Assembly (NCBI RefSeq): GCF_003347495.1
Contig: NZ_QCXY01000012.1
Coordinates: forward strand, 1 to 64,000
DNA length: 64,000 nt
Origin: Pleomorphovibrio marinus
GTDB lineage: Bacteria > Bacteroidota > Bacteroidia > Cytophagales > Cyclobacteriaceae
Direction of reading: 5' to 3'
Below the pieces are notes generated by a model that was not told the origin of the DNA, did no database searches, and worked only from the letters and a program-made list of their open reading frames with translations. Of this stretch, positions 38,001 through 46,113 are shown in pieces. Within the stretch, counting starts at the first letter, position 1. Every line of letters begins with the position of its first letter. A program made the position numbers and the translations under genes.

Positions 38001-38220
38001 TCAGGATAATGGATTAGGTATTCCGGAAAACAAAAAACATGAAATATTCGCGAAGTTCAAACGGGCTCATACCCATGTGGAAGGAACCGGAGTAGGCTTG
38101 TATTTGGTAAAGAAGATAATCACCAATGCCGGTGGGGAAATTGAAGTTGAAAGTGAATTGGGAAAAGGCTCTGTGTTTAAAGTGTATTTTAGCAATAAAC
38201 CCGTGGCTTCAGAGGAATAG
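35011..38220 (+). CDS. CheB-CheR-PAS-histidine kinase fusion protein
   Basis: About 1069 residues. A CheB methylesterase domain (IAIGASAGGMEAIHLL, QHLSPDHKS, ILSGTGTDGTKGIASVKRNG; Ser-His-Asp) is followed by a CheR N-domain and methyltransferase (VTEFFRDKEAFKVI, VWVVGCATGEEAYSLAILIM, DLISCRNLLIYI). Next come a long coiled coil of NEEL repeats (SNEEMQSTNEELQSVNEELQ), PAS domains, a HisKA domain (FIYSVSHDLKGPLANLKSLT) and an ATPase domain (NLLSNAIKYSS, VQDNGLGIPENKKHEIFAKF). There is no receiver domain in the protein and no chemoreceptor gene nearby, so it likely signals outside classical chemotaxis. I start at ATG 35011, since the stretch from 34930 is not family-like. Confidence 0.9.
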   Translation: MKRNSKDFTKNLFIIAIGASAGGMEAIHLLFDHTLEDGVAYVIIQHLSPDHKSFMAELLAKHSKLQISIAENEMQVEPNRVYLMPQGKNMSIKNGRLLLTDSKPLQPNTSIDIFLDALAEDQGEKCIAVILSGTGTDGTKGIASVKRNGGYVIVQDPESAKFDGMPNSAIGSGNVDVIGSPESIPKEIITHLRRDKLESNFTQQISQRDETTLLKILNLIQKHTPLDFSDYKRPTIIRRVVLRMTKTKTSSLEDYADFLKANPSEINILAKEFLISVTEFFRDKEAFKVIKKEVIPEIIENKLQVDTLKVWVVGCATGEEAYSLAILIMEHLTEIKKNLEVKIFASDIDKAALQHASKGVYSETISKDVSEERLNKFFTKQNDKYKVRDNIRKMIIFADHDIVKQPPYGKIDLISCRNLLIYINPLLQKKILASLHFCLNLGGYLLLGPSESLGELRKSFSEVDKKWKIYKSTEVARNLRHTTYSTPGLENQLFNPNLNATPQKSSINSNLTELTNQTLLRESGYEAGIWVDTDFEIIQTCGNYEKYLLPKIFNFNLLEMLPEELSIATSTTLRKAFKLKKEAAIKKVRFKRNEVIHSVNVFVKPFLSEKPTVQTVALILFNEEKVKKNAEKDIEVFGMDSHTTRYVEDLKEELAENKQKLKDCYDALDVSNDNISSYNEELISSNEEMQSTNEELQSVNEELQTVNNEYQLKIKELAELNDDLDNYFKSTVNAQLYVDKDLVLRKFTPSAIRQVNLKETDVGRPLSDISTNIRFSTLMDDVAKVISSFDTVKKEVQTLEGRWYQMMALPYTKQQNNQNDGAIITFNDITELKESQDKLSKINADHDTFIYSVSHDLKGPLANLKSLTSFLEDSVGFQTNEDKETLELIGQSITNLSETIKELSDITKIENEIGVLENINVKQLIKEVESYMKDRLLKTGANVILDLKVSEIPFSKKNLRAILTNLLSNAIKYSSPDRIPEITISTEKSADFTVLSVQDNGLGIPENKKHEIFAKFKRAHTHVEGTGVGLYLVKKIITNAGGEIEVESELGKGSVFKVYFSNKPVASEE

Positions 38221-38497
38221 TTTATGGACTGCACCCAAGGCTTAGTGCCGAATTTTGTATTTAAAAGGAATTAAAAGGTTTTGAGGTGAACATAATTTGC
38301 CTTTTTGGTTCTTATTTTCATAATTAAGCAAATGTTGTCAGTGACATTGATTTTTTGGTTGAACTGTAAAAGGAAAAAAGACTTTTAGAAATCTTATGGC
38401 TTTGCCAGATTTTCTTGAAAATTTATCCCGGAGAAGTTGAGCATGCCGCAGTAGACACACAGAGGGATGATTATCAAATCGAGATTTCAAGGCCTAC

Positions 38498-39388
38498 TTA
38501 TTTAGAAACACTTTCGAAAGGTTCATAGGACATCCAATCGACTTCCAATTCGTAAGGTTGCAGAGGCTTTTCAATAGAAAGAGGATTTGTCTCCACAGCC
38601 CAGTCTTTGGTATGCCAAAAATTCATTCTGTAATGGGTGCGATGTTGGGGAATACCCCTTGTCGTTCCCTGATAATCCCATAAAACTATTTTTTCCCCAC
38701 TCGTGGGATGAAGCATCCACCAACGGATGCGGTCTGCATGCCAATCAAAACCATAGGTGTAAAATTTGGCTGAAGCATCATAATCAGCAATGGCAGCGAT
38801 GGTATCCGGCTGATTCTGCAAATTAGTTAATGGGGTTTTTAAGCCTGTATGATTCTCTCTATAGCTGGTATTGTAGATAATTCCTTCTGCCAAATTGATG
38901 ATTCTTCCAACTCGTTTCAGTTCACCAGGCTGACCGGTCCAAGTACCTATATAAATAACCGTGGGATCGGCAAGGAGCCATTCAAAGTCAATTTCGCTGA
39001 GCCCTGGTTCGCTTTCCACATGATAGGTAAAATAACCCACTACCGCACCTACGTTTGGCTGAATATCCCTTACATCAGGAACCTTCAGCCGAGCCGCATA
39101 GGTCCCGAAATGGGTGAAATTCTTTGAGATAATTTCCGGTCCGCGACCTGCCCCGGCACTATCCTGTGGATCTATCTTAAAGGAAAGTACTTTTGTGTCC
39201 GGCTCCACCGATGAATTTACGCCAGATTTGTATTTAAATTCAGCTTTATTTCCTGTGGAGCCATACCGAAAGTAACTAAAAGTAGTATCCGAAAAATCCT
39301 CGACAAATGAATTATGGTACTCCTCGGATTGGGAAATTACAATCAAAGGAATAAGTAATAAAACTACTGAAAGAATAGGCTGTTTCAT
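38498..39388 (-). CDS. Secreted glycoside hydrolase family 16 (beta-glucanase type)
   Basis: A 296-residue protein with a signal peptide (ILSVVLLLIPLIVISQ). The GH16 catalytic motif is seen as GLSEIDFEWLL (Glu, Asp, Glu of E-x-D-x-E). Other family strands are THFGTYAARLKVPDVRDIQP, FYTYGFDWHADRIRWWMLHP and HYRMNFWHTKDWAV. It should hydrolyse beta-1,3 or mixed-linked glucans or a related galactan. The subfamily cannot be told. It is monocistronic and is not preceded by the operator of its efflux neighbours. Confidence 0.87.
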   Translation of the reverse strand: MKQPILSVVLLLIPLIVISQSEEYHNSFVEDFSDTTFSYFRYGSTGNKAEFKYKSGVNSSVEPDTKVLSFKIDPQDSAGAGRGPEIISKNFTHFGTYAARLKVPDVRDIQPNVGAVVGYFTYHVESEPGLSEIDFEWLLADPTVIYIGTWTGQPGELKRVGRIINLAEGIIYNTSYRENHTGLKTPLTNLQNQPDTIAAIADYDASAKFYTYGFDWHADRIRWWMLHPTSGEKIVLWDYQGTTRGIPQHRTHYRMNFWHTKDWAVETNPLSIEKPLQPYELEVDWMSYEPFESVSK

Positions 39389-39624
39389 AATGACAAATTG
39401 GTAGAATGAGAAGTAAATCTACAAAAAAGAAGCAACAGGAAGAGGTAGATGCCCATTTAAAGATTGGTCAATAATTTAATTATTGCTAAACACAAAAATT
39501 GGAATTTAAAGAAGTCCATATTCAATAGATCTCTTATCCGAAGATTAAGATAGGGATTCCCTTTATCCCTAGGTACTTCCTCCAATCTATTTCACCCTTC
39601 ATCTATTCTCCTTCATTCTTAAAA

Positions 39625-39735
39625 TCAGTTTGACATCAACGAGTCCACTGGATTCACCAACGCTGCTTTTACCGATTGAAAACTAAGGGTCAGCCAAGCT
39701 ATTACCAACACAGCTATGCCTGAAATTAAACCAAT
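39625..39735 (-). pseudogene. Remnant of an FtsX permease C-terminus
   Basis: The - strand reads GIAVLVIAWLTLSFQSVKAA followed by LVNPVDSLMSN and a stop. This is the last membrane helix and tail of the same permease family (compare VSFQSVKAALINPIESLRSE in the gene at 57959). Nothing upstream continues the frame. It shows that one more paralogue once stood left of the intact permease at 39860. Confidence 0.8.
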
Positions 39736-39859
39736 TCTCCGTTTTTTTTCAATTCTCCATTCTCCATTTTCACCGATCACCGATCACTACATAACCTGAA
39801 CGCTCAGGCCCTCACTTCGTTCGGAGGGAATCAACCCTGAATTCTACAGCTTTACACTC

Positions 39860-42280
39860 CTATTCGGAGCGTAAGGCCTCAACAGGATTCATCATGGCCG
39901 CTTTAATCGCCTCGTAGCCAACAGCTAGCCACGCCACCACAACCACTATCGCTCCAGCACCCAGATAGGTCCAGATGGATATATCTATCCGGTAGGCAAA
40001 GCTTTCCAACCAATGGCTCATTAGCCACCAGGCTATAGGAGAGGCTAACAGTGCAGAGAATACCACCAATTTCAGAAAATCCCTTGAAAGCATGGCAACA
40101 ATAGTGGATACGTCCGCACCTAGAACCTTTCGGACTCCGATCTCTTTATGCCGCTGTTTAGCGGTAAACAAGGCAAGCCCAAATAGCCCCAAGCAGGCAA
40201 CAAAAATGATAAGAGATGCAAACACCGAAAGGATATATCCCATTCTCCGCTCAGCTTGATAGGTTTGATAAAAGCGGTCGTTCAAGAAAGAGTATTCAAA
40301 TGGCTCGTCGCCTGCAAGGGAAGCCCATTTCAATTTCACATCTTCAAGCAACCCACCTACGTCAGAGGTGTTGATTTTGGCAATCACTGCACCTTCCGCA
40401 TTGCCCTTAACCATAACGAGCGGAAAAATGCGCTCATGCAGTGATCTGAAATGGAAGTCCTTTACTATGCCAATGACCTGGTAAGTTGTCTTGTTTCCCT
40501 CATTGTCCGAGTGGGTAAGTGTCTTGCCCAACGCTTCATTTTCCCAACCCAAAACCTTCACAGCGGTCTCATTTAGAATAATGGACTCCTGTTCGTTCCC
40601 AAATTTGTCCGAAAAATTCCTACCTGCTATTATTTCCATGCCCATTGACGGTATATATGCGTTATCCACGTCATATCTCAAGGTTTTTATCTGCTTGCTG
40701 ACGTTTTCATTTGGAAACAAAAAGAAATTATTATTGTAGGATTGCCCCGAGGGGAGATATCCGGAAATGCTGACGTTCTCGACTCTGGAATCCTGTAGTA
40801 ATTGATTCCGAAATACCTCCGCATTATTACCGATATTAGGGAGAATCAATACCTGCTCTTTGTCATAACCAAGGTTTTTATTTTGAATATACTCCAGTTG
40901 ATTATACACTACGATAGTTCCGATAATTAAAATCACTGAGACTGTAAATTGAAAGACTACAAGGCCACTCCGCAAACCAATTGATCTTTTACCGGATAAG
41001 TTGGGAAATTGGGATCCTTTCAATACAGCAACAGGTTTGAAGGAGGAAAGGAAAAATGCCGGATAAATGCCGGCAACTATTCCCACCATCAGTCCAAACG
41101 CAAGCAGGGTTGGCAAAGTCCACGGGCTGGAAAAATATGGAATGGCTATTTCCTTTCCCGACAGTTCATTAAAAACCGGTAATGCTAAGTTGACCAGTAC
41201 TATCGCAACCAATAAAGCAAATAGGCTCAATAGTATATATTCCATCAGGAATTGCCAAACTAGCTGTCGTTGTTCCGACCCTAATACTTTACGGACACCA
41301 ACTTCCCTGGCTCTTTTGCTGGCACTGGCTGTGGAGAGGTTTACGAAATTGATACTTGCGATTAGGAGCATAAATAGAGCAATGGCTCCAAAAATGTAGA
41401 GATAGCGAACATCACCACCAGGCCCAAGTTCCCCCATCATATCAGAATGCAGATGAATAGAGGTGAGTGGCTGCAAAAAGATACCGATGTTGTTTCCAGC
41501 TTGCTTAAACTGGTCAAAACTGATTCCCATTGCCTCTTGCAGTTGTGGACCTATGTATTTTTCAGCTACTTCTGGAAGTTTGGCTTCCAGGTTTTTATAT
41601 TCATAGCCGGGTTGTAATAACAAATAGGTATAAAACTCAGAAACCATCCAGGAAGGGTTTTTTGCCTCTGGGAAAGTCGACATGGACGCAAAGAGGTCAA
41701 AATGAAAGTGGGAATTGACAGGTATATCGGCCATCACTCCCGTAACAGTGAACCGGTCATTGCCATCATTCATCCATAGCTCTTTCCCAAGCGGGTCCTG
41801 TTCTTTAAAGAAAATTTGGGCTGCAGTGGCGGAAATAACAATGGTATGGGGTTCCACCAAAGCAGTTGCTGGATCCCCTTTTATTAAAGGAAAAGTAAAA
41901 ACCTGAAAAAGGTTGGCATCAACATAGGCAGCAGCGTAATTTCGAAAAGAATTGTTGTTATGGGTGACTTTAGGATACCCTATCTTTCTGATCCGGGTAG
42001 CTTGCTCTACCTCAGGATAATCTGCCTTAAGCGCTTCAGCAACTGGGGGCATTACATGTGCTTCATTCATCGACCCTCCCTGAACCGATCCTCGAAAGAC
42101 CACGCGCACGATCCGGTCTGCCTTTTCATGAAAACTGTCGTAACCTAGTTCGCTTTGTACAAATTGCAGGATCAGCAGACAAGTTGCGATCCCAATGGCC
42201 AGTCCCAGTATAGTGATAGCCGAAAAGGCTTTGTTGCTTAGCAGGTTTCTAAACGCTATTTTAAAGTAGTTTTTTATCAT
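39860..42280 (-). CDS. FtsX/MacB-like ABC permease (paralogue 2)
   Basis: A 806-residue permease. It starts MIKNYFKIAFRNLLSNKAFS with a membrane helix at 20-40 and a periplasmic MacB domain. FtsX core 1 is IFGAIALFMLLIASINFVNL with RAREVGVRKVLGSEQRQL, and FtsX core 2 is VACLGLFGLALFTAKQRHKE with IGVRKVLGADVSTIV. The tail is NPVEALRSE. It has no ATPase of its own next to it and must borrow one (49045-49743 or 27594-28268). Promoter 3 and operator 3 lie 150-250 bases upstream. Confidence 0.9.
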   Translation of the reverse strand: MIKNYFKIAFRNLLSNKAFSAITILGLAIGIATCLLILQFVQSELGYDSFHEKADRIVRVVFRGSVQGGSMNEAHVMPPVAEALKADYPEVEQATRIRKIGYPKVTHNNNSFRNYAAAYVDANLFQVFTFPLIKGDPATALVEPHTIVISATAAQIFFKEQDPLGKELWMNDGNDRFTVTGVMADIPVNSHFHFDLFASMSTFPEAKNPSWMVSEFYTYLLLQPGYEYKNLEAKLPEVAEKYIGPQLQEAMGISFDQFKQAGNNIGIFLQPLTSIHLHSDMMGELGPGGDVRYLYIFGAIALFMLLIASINFVNLSTASASKRAREVGVRKVLGSEQRQLVWQFLMEYILLSLFALLVAIVLVNLALPVFNELSGKEIAIPYFSSPWTLPTLLAFGLMVGIVAGIYPAFFLSSFKPVAVLKGSQFPNLSGKRSIGLRSGLVVFQFTVSVILIIGTIVVYNQLEYIQNKNLGYDKEQVLILPNIGNNAEVFRNQLLQDSRVENVSISGYLPSGQSYNNNFFLFPNENVSKQIKTLRYDVDNAYIPSMGMEIIAGRNFSDKFGNEQESIILNETAVKVLGWENEALGKTLTHSDNEGNKTTYQVIGIVKDFHFRSLHERIFPLVMVKGNAEGAVIAKINTSDVGGLLEDVKLKWASLAGDEPFEYSFLNDRFYQTYQAERRMGYILSVFASLIIFVACLGLFGLALFTAKQRHKEIGVRKVLGADVSTIVAMLSRDFLKLVVFSALLASPIAWWLMSHWLESFAYRIDISIWTYLGAGAIVVVVAWLAVGYEAIKAAMMNPVEALRSE

Positions 42281-42429
42281 GGTGGATTAATTACCGGTTC
42301 TATTCAAGTTTATCCTTACCTTTTTTAACCTGTCTTTCCCTGAGTTCCCGCAGGATTTTTTCTCTGAGTCGCATTTGTAAATACCGTGGAAATAATACCA
42401 ATGAAAAGATAGTTATCATCCTACTTCCT

Positions 42430-42445
42430 TTCTATTTCTGTACCA
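42430..42445 (-). promoter_or_regulatory. Candidate sigma-54 promoter 3 (TGGTACAGAAATAGAA)
   Basis: A weaker match (TGGTAC, TAGA) but in the correct place, 57 bases from operator 3 and 150 bases upstream of the permease. Confidence 0.55.
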
Positions 42446-42501
42446 GTAAAAATACACGCAAAATAGCCTATGACAGAGAAAGTGGGATAATTGGCTTGCA
42501 T

Positions 42502-42532
42502 TTTCGTACATAATTGTTCGTTGACGGGCAAA
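42502..42532. promoter_or_regulatory. Operator 3
   Basis: CGTACA-TAATT-GTTCG-TTGA-CGGGCAA: same three half-sites and spacing. Confidence 0.7.
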
Positions 42533-42824
42533 AAAACAAGTACCTTTTTATCATCAAGATTCTGCAATTTTATCAATGTGATTTACCAAATAATCAAATA
42601 GAAATGCAAATACATCCGCCAAATTAATACAACATTTGTAATTGTATTCGCCAAAAAATCAGTAAGTCGGCTCAATAATTCTTATACATATTGGTAAAAC
42701 CACATTTGAAATGCTTGTATCTTTGGCATATTCTCACACCTCTAAAAATGTGGTTCAGACTTCGATCTAATAAGCAAGTATTTCGATTTTGAAAATCCTG
42801 AAAAAGTAATTATTCGAAAAAGAA

Positions 42825-42959
42825 GTGCAAAAAAACACCGATTTACTCCATTGTGTAGGAGAACGGTATAGAATTGCTGGTCGAGCAGGCGGTACATTCA
42901 ATTCTGAGGAAAACATCACCAGTTTTTTTAAAGAATATCATCGCCTTTATAGTTACTAA
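42825..42959 (+). CDS. Small frame of 44 residues, possibly a gene remnant
   Basis: From a GTG the frame reads MQKNTDLLHCVGERYRIAGR and continues to a stop at 42957, with a composition that looks protein-like (NSEENITSFFKEYHRLYSY). The same frame is closed by a stop just upstream. I do not recognise it. It may be the end of a lost gene in the spacer between two permeases. Confidence 0.25.
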   Translation: MQKNTDLLHCVGERYRIAGRAGGTFNSEENITSFFKEYHRLYSY

Positions 42960-43011
42960 TTAGCAGTCCTTGGAAGCCCTTTCACCAAACTGATGTCTGG
43001 GTTTGAGTGCC

Positions 43012-45438
43012 CTATTCCACTTTAAATGCATCCACAGGATTAATCATGGCTGCCCTAAGGGACTGGCTACTGACCGAAAGGGCTGCAACCAAGGTGGCCC
43101 CTAGTCCCGCTATCAGAAACACTATCCAGGAAATAGAAATGCTGTAGGCGAAATTTCCCAACCAATGGCTCATTAGCCACCAGGCTATAGGGGTTGCAAT
43201 AACAAATCCTGCAAACACCAGCTTTAGGAAATCTATCCCTAGTAAGGCAACGATGTTCCAAATGCTGGCACCCATTACTTTCCGTATGCCGATCTCTTTG
43301 GTTCGCTGTTCGGTTGCGTAAGCCGAAAGTCCAAACAGCCCCAAAACAGAAATGATGATTGCCAGACCTGCAAAAAACCCGAACAAGGCTCCTACTTTTT
43401 CTTCGGCTTCATATTGCTGATCAAACCTCCCAGCAACCGTGTAGTAGTTGAAGGGGAAATCCGGGCGGATGGCCCGCCACTCTTCGTTGAGGTAGGCAAT
43501 AGTTGCATCGAAATCAGCCTTGTCCACTTTGATAGCTATTTCATTGATCCGGTCTGTGGGAATCAAAAAAACCATGGGAGAAATCGGTTGATGTAAGGAT
43601 TCAAAATGAAAATCTTTGACTACTCCCACCACATATCCCCTTCGAATGCCATAATGCAATTGCTTATCGATTGCTTCTTTTGGACTTGACCAGCCAATGG
43701 CACGTACGGCAGCTTCATTGAGGATAAATGCCTGGGTGGAATCACTCGCAAGTTCAACATCAAAATCCCTTCCTGCCTGAATTTGCATGCCAAAGGTCCT
43801 GATAAAGGAGTGGCTCACATGGATGTCCGACACCCGAATATCCATTGGGCTTAGCTCACCATTGACTTCCGCCTTTGTTCCCTGAGCATCCAGCAGTCTT
43901 CCGGAAGGTATTCTACTTCCAAGAGCCACTTCTTTAATCCCCCTTTGCTGGAGTAGTCTTTCACGCATAATTTCAAAATTGCTTATGAATTCGTCATATG
44001 CAGGCAAGACCACAATCTCATCCTTCTCAAAGCCCAGTTCCTTATTTTTCATAAAGTCCAGCTGGTCCACTACTATCAGCACAGCTACTATTAATAGGAT
44101 ACTGATGGCAAATTGGCCTACCACCAGTATCGACCTTAGTTTTTCATGAACTGAACCGATTTTAAAGGTGCCTTTCAAGACTTTCACGGGTTGAAATCCG
44201 GACAAAAACAAAGAAGGATAACTTCCTGAAATTAAACCCACAATTAAAACCAAAGCGGTAAGGCCTATTATGTACTCGGGATGTTCCCAAAAATTGGTTG
44301 AGAATAATTTACCAGTAAAATTTTCAAATAATGGTAAAGCTATCACAGCAATGAACAAGGCGATGATCATAGCTATCAAAGACATCAAAATAGTCTCACT
44401 CATAAACTGTTTTACCAGTAGTTGTCGATCCGCTCCCATGACCTTTCGTAGCCCCACCTCCATTGCTCTCTTTGCAGATCGGGCGGTGGCCAAGTTCATG
44501 AAGTTGATGCAGGCTATCAACAAAATGAAAACCGCGATGGCAGAATAAATATATACATTCTCCATACTGCTGTTGGGTGCTATCTCGGAGTCCAGGTTAG
44601 AAAATAAGTGGATATCGGTAATGGGCCAAAGGTGAAGCCTAGTACCAGAAGCGGCAGAAAGACCCTGAGAACCAGCTGGCAAATGCCTGTTTATAAAATC
44701 AGGTAACTGCGACTCAAATTCTTTGTAATCCACATCGGGTTCCAACTTCAGATAAGTGCCAAAATTGTTGCCCCCGAAGTCTTTCATCATAGACTCATAG
44801 CCTCCATAATAGGCTACTACCGGCTCCATAGATGCTAAAATTTCTGGTTTAAAATGCGAGTTGTCCGGCACATCTTCCATAATCCCCCTGACCGACATTT
44901 CAAACTTCTCGCTTCCAATCATAATGGTAAACGACTGGCCCATGGGATCTTCCTCACCAAAATACTTGTATGCCAGGGTTTCACTGATCACCAAGCCGTC
45001 GGGATAGGTAAGAGCACTATCTGGATCGCCGTCTATTACATTCCACGAAAAGACTCGGAATACCTCCGGGTCAGAAAAGAAAAAGCGCTCTTCTTCAACA
45101 ATTTTAGCACCTTCCTTGACAACAACATTGACGTTCATCACCCGTACCGATTCGGCCACTTGACCTACGAAATCTGATTTCAAAAGGGGACCAAAGGGTG
45201 GTGCTGTATGTCCCAGATGAAGATTGGTATCCCCATCGGGAGTGCTGAAAGCCCTGGACACCCTAAATATCCGGTCTTTATTTTCATGGTAGCCATCATA
45301 ACTCAACTCATGCTGAACAAATAAAAAGATCAACATACTTACCGCCATTCCAACCGATAAGCCCAAGATATTTATCAGAATGAATACAGGGTTTTTTCTT
45401 AGGTTACGAATAAAGATTTTTAGGTAGTTTTTTAGCAT
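43012..45438 (-). CDS. FtsX/MacB-like ABC permease (paralogue 3)
   Basis: About 808 residues from MLKNYLKIFIRNLRKNPVFI. FtsX core 1 is IYSAIAVFILLIACINFMNL with RAMEVGLRKVMGADRQLLVK, and core 2 is SVLGLFGLSAYATEQRTKEI with GIRKVMGASIWNIVALL. The tail is NPVDAFKVE. The frame is open to 45540, but the first 34 residues are unlike the paralogues, so I start at 45438. Its promoter 4 lies about 90 bases upstream. Operator 4 is pushed to 450 bases by a repeat insertion. Confidence 0.9.
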   Translation of the reverse strand: MLKNYLKIFIRNLRKNPVFILINILGLSVGMAVSMLIFLFVQHELSYDGYHENKDRIFRVSRAFSTPDGDTNLHLGHTAPPFGPLLKSDFVGQVAESVRVMNVNVVVKEGAKIVEEERFFFSDPEVFRVFSWNVIDGDPDSALTYPDGLVISETLAYKYFGEEDPMGQSFTIMIGSEKFEMSVRGIMEDVPDNSHFKPEILASMEPVVAYYGGYESMMKDFGGNNFGTYLKLEPDVDYKEFESQLPDFINRHLPAGSQGLSAASGTRLHLWPITDIHLFSNLDSEIAPNSSMENVYIYSAIAVFILLIACINFMNLATARSAKRAMEVGLRKVMGADRQLLVKQFMSETILMSLIAMIIALFIAVIALPLFENFTGKLFSTNFWEHPEYIIGLTALVLIVGLISGSYPSLFLSGFQPVKVLKGTFKIGSVHEKLRSILVVGQFAISILLIVAVLIVVDQLDFMKNKELGFEKDEIVVLPAYDEFISNFEIMRERLLQQRGIKEVALGSRIPSGRLLDAQGTKAEVNGELSPMDIRVSDIHVSHSFIRTFGMQIQAGRDFDVELASDSTQAFILNEAAVRAIGWSSPKEAIDKQLHYGIRRGYVVGVVKDFHFESLHQPISPMVFLIPTDRINEIAIKVDKADFDATIAYLNEEWRAIRPDFPFNYYTVAGRFDQQYEAEEKVGALFGFFAGLAIIISVLGLFGLSAYATEQRTKEIGIRKVMGASIWNIVALLGIDFLKLVFAGFVIATPIAWWLMSHWLGNFAYSISISWIVFLIAGLGATLVAALSVSSQSLRAAMINPVDAFKVE

Positions 45439-45523
45439 GTCAGTAAAGCAAAGTTTTATCAAAATGACTAAATTGTGAAAAGCCCCTATGGACAAATATC
45501 CTTGGAGGTTCTTATTATGGTTT

Positions 45524-45539
45524 ATCCATGATAGTGCCA
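45524..45539 (-). promoter_or_regulatory. Sigma-54 promoter 4 (TGGCACTATCATGGAT)
   Basis: Perfect -24 box TGGCAC with TGGA at the -12 position. Operator 4 is 353 bases further upstream, of which about 300 are the inserted tandem repeat. Confidence 0.75.
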
Positions 45540-45549
45540 CGAAAAACGG

Positions 45550-45864
45550 CTCAATTTCATGTGTTTATAATTGTCTTTTCAGCGGTCATATAGCCTGCCC
45601 CTGCCTGCCCCGAACTCGTTTCGGGGAACTTGTTTCGGGGGAATCTCGCTTTGATAATCATCCCTCCGTGTGAGGTTCTCCTCATGCCCTGACTGCCGTC
45701 AGGACAGGCTCGACTTCATGTGTTTATAATTTTTTTTTAATGGTCACATAGCCTGCCCCGGACTCGCTCCGGGGGAATCTCGCATGTTCAATAATCATCC
45801 CTCTGTGTGTCGTCTTCGTCATGCCCTGACTGCCGTCAAGATAGGCTCGATTTCATGTGTTTTT
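45550..45864. repeat. REP-like tandem repeat, two units plus a partial third
   Basis: Each unit of 140-160 bases begins CTCRAYTTCATGTGTTT, then has CATAGCCTGCCCC, a hairpin of the CCCCGAA/TTCGGGG or CCCCGGA/TCCGGGG type, GGGGGAATCTCGC, ATCATCCCTC and a hairpin CCTGACTGCCGTCAGG. Unit 1 is about 45550-45708, unit 2 about 45709-45849, and a third start follows. The hairpins resemble the inserts in the group II introns near 3000 and 9970. Confidence 0.8.
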
Positions 45865-45891
45865 GGGCTGTTTGGAATATTCCCCTCTTGA

Positions 45892-45922
45892 ATCCGAACA
45901 GTTTTGTGCGCTAGCGGGCAAA
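45892..45922. promoter_or_regulatory. Operator 4
   Basis: CGAACA-GTTTT-GTGCG-CTAG-CGGGCAA: same half-site order. Confidence 0.7.
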
Positions 45923-46113
45923 GAAGGATTTACTACCATTCTATTTTTGGTTATTAATCAATTTTTTTTCACCCTATGCAATTAAAATTCTCATTTAGTT
46001 ATTTGGAATGAAGACTTACAGTGCCCATTACAATAGCTCTCAATGCTAATCTTAATCCAATTGCCATATATCTTTGAAATGCCGCAAATGTAGGCAAGTC
46101 AAGCTCTTGGTAG

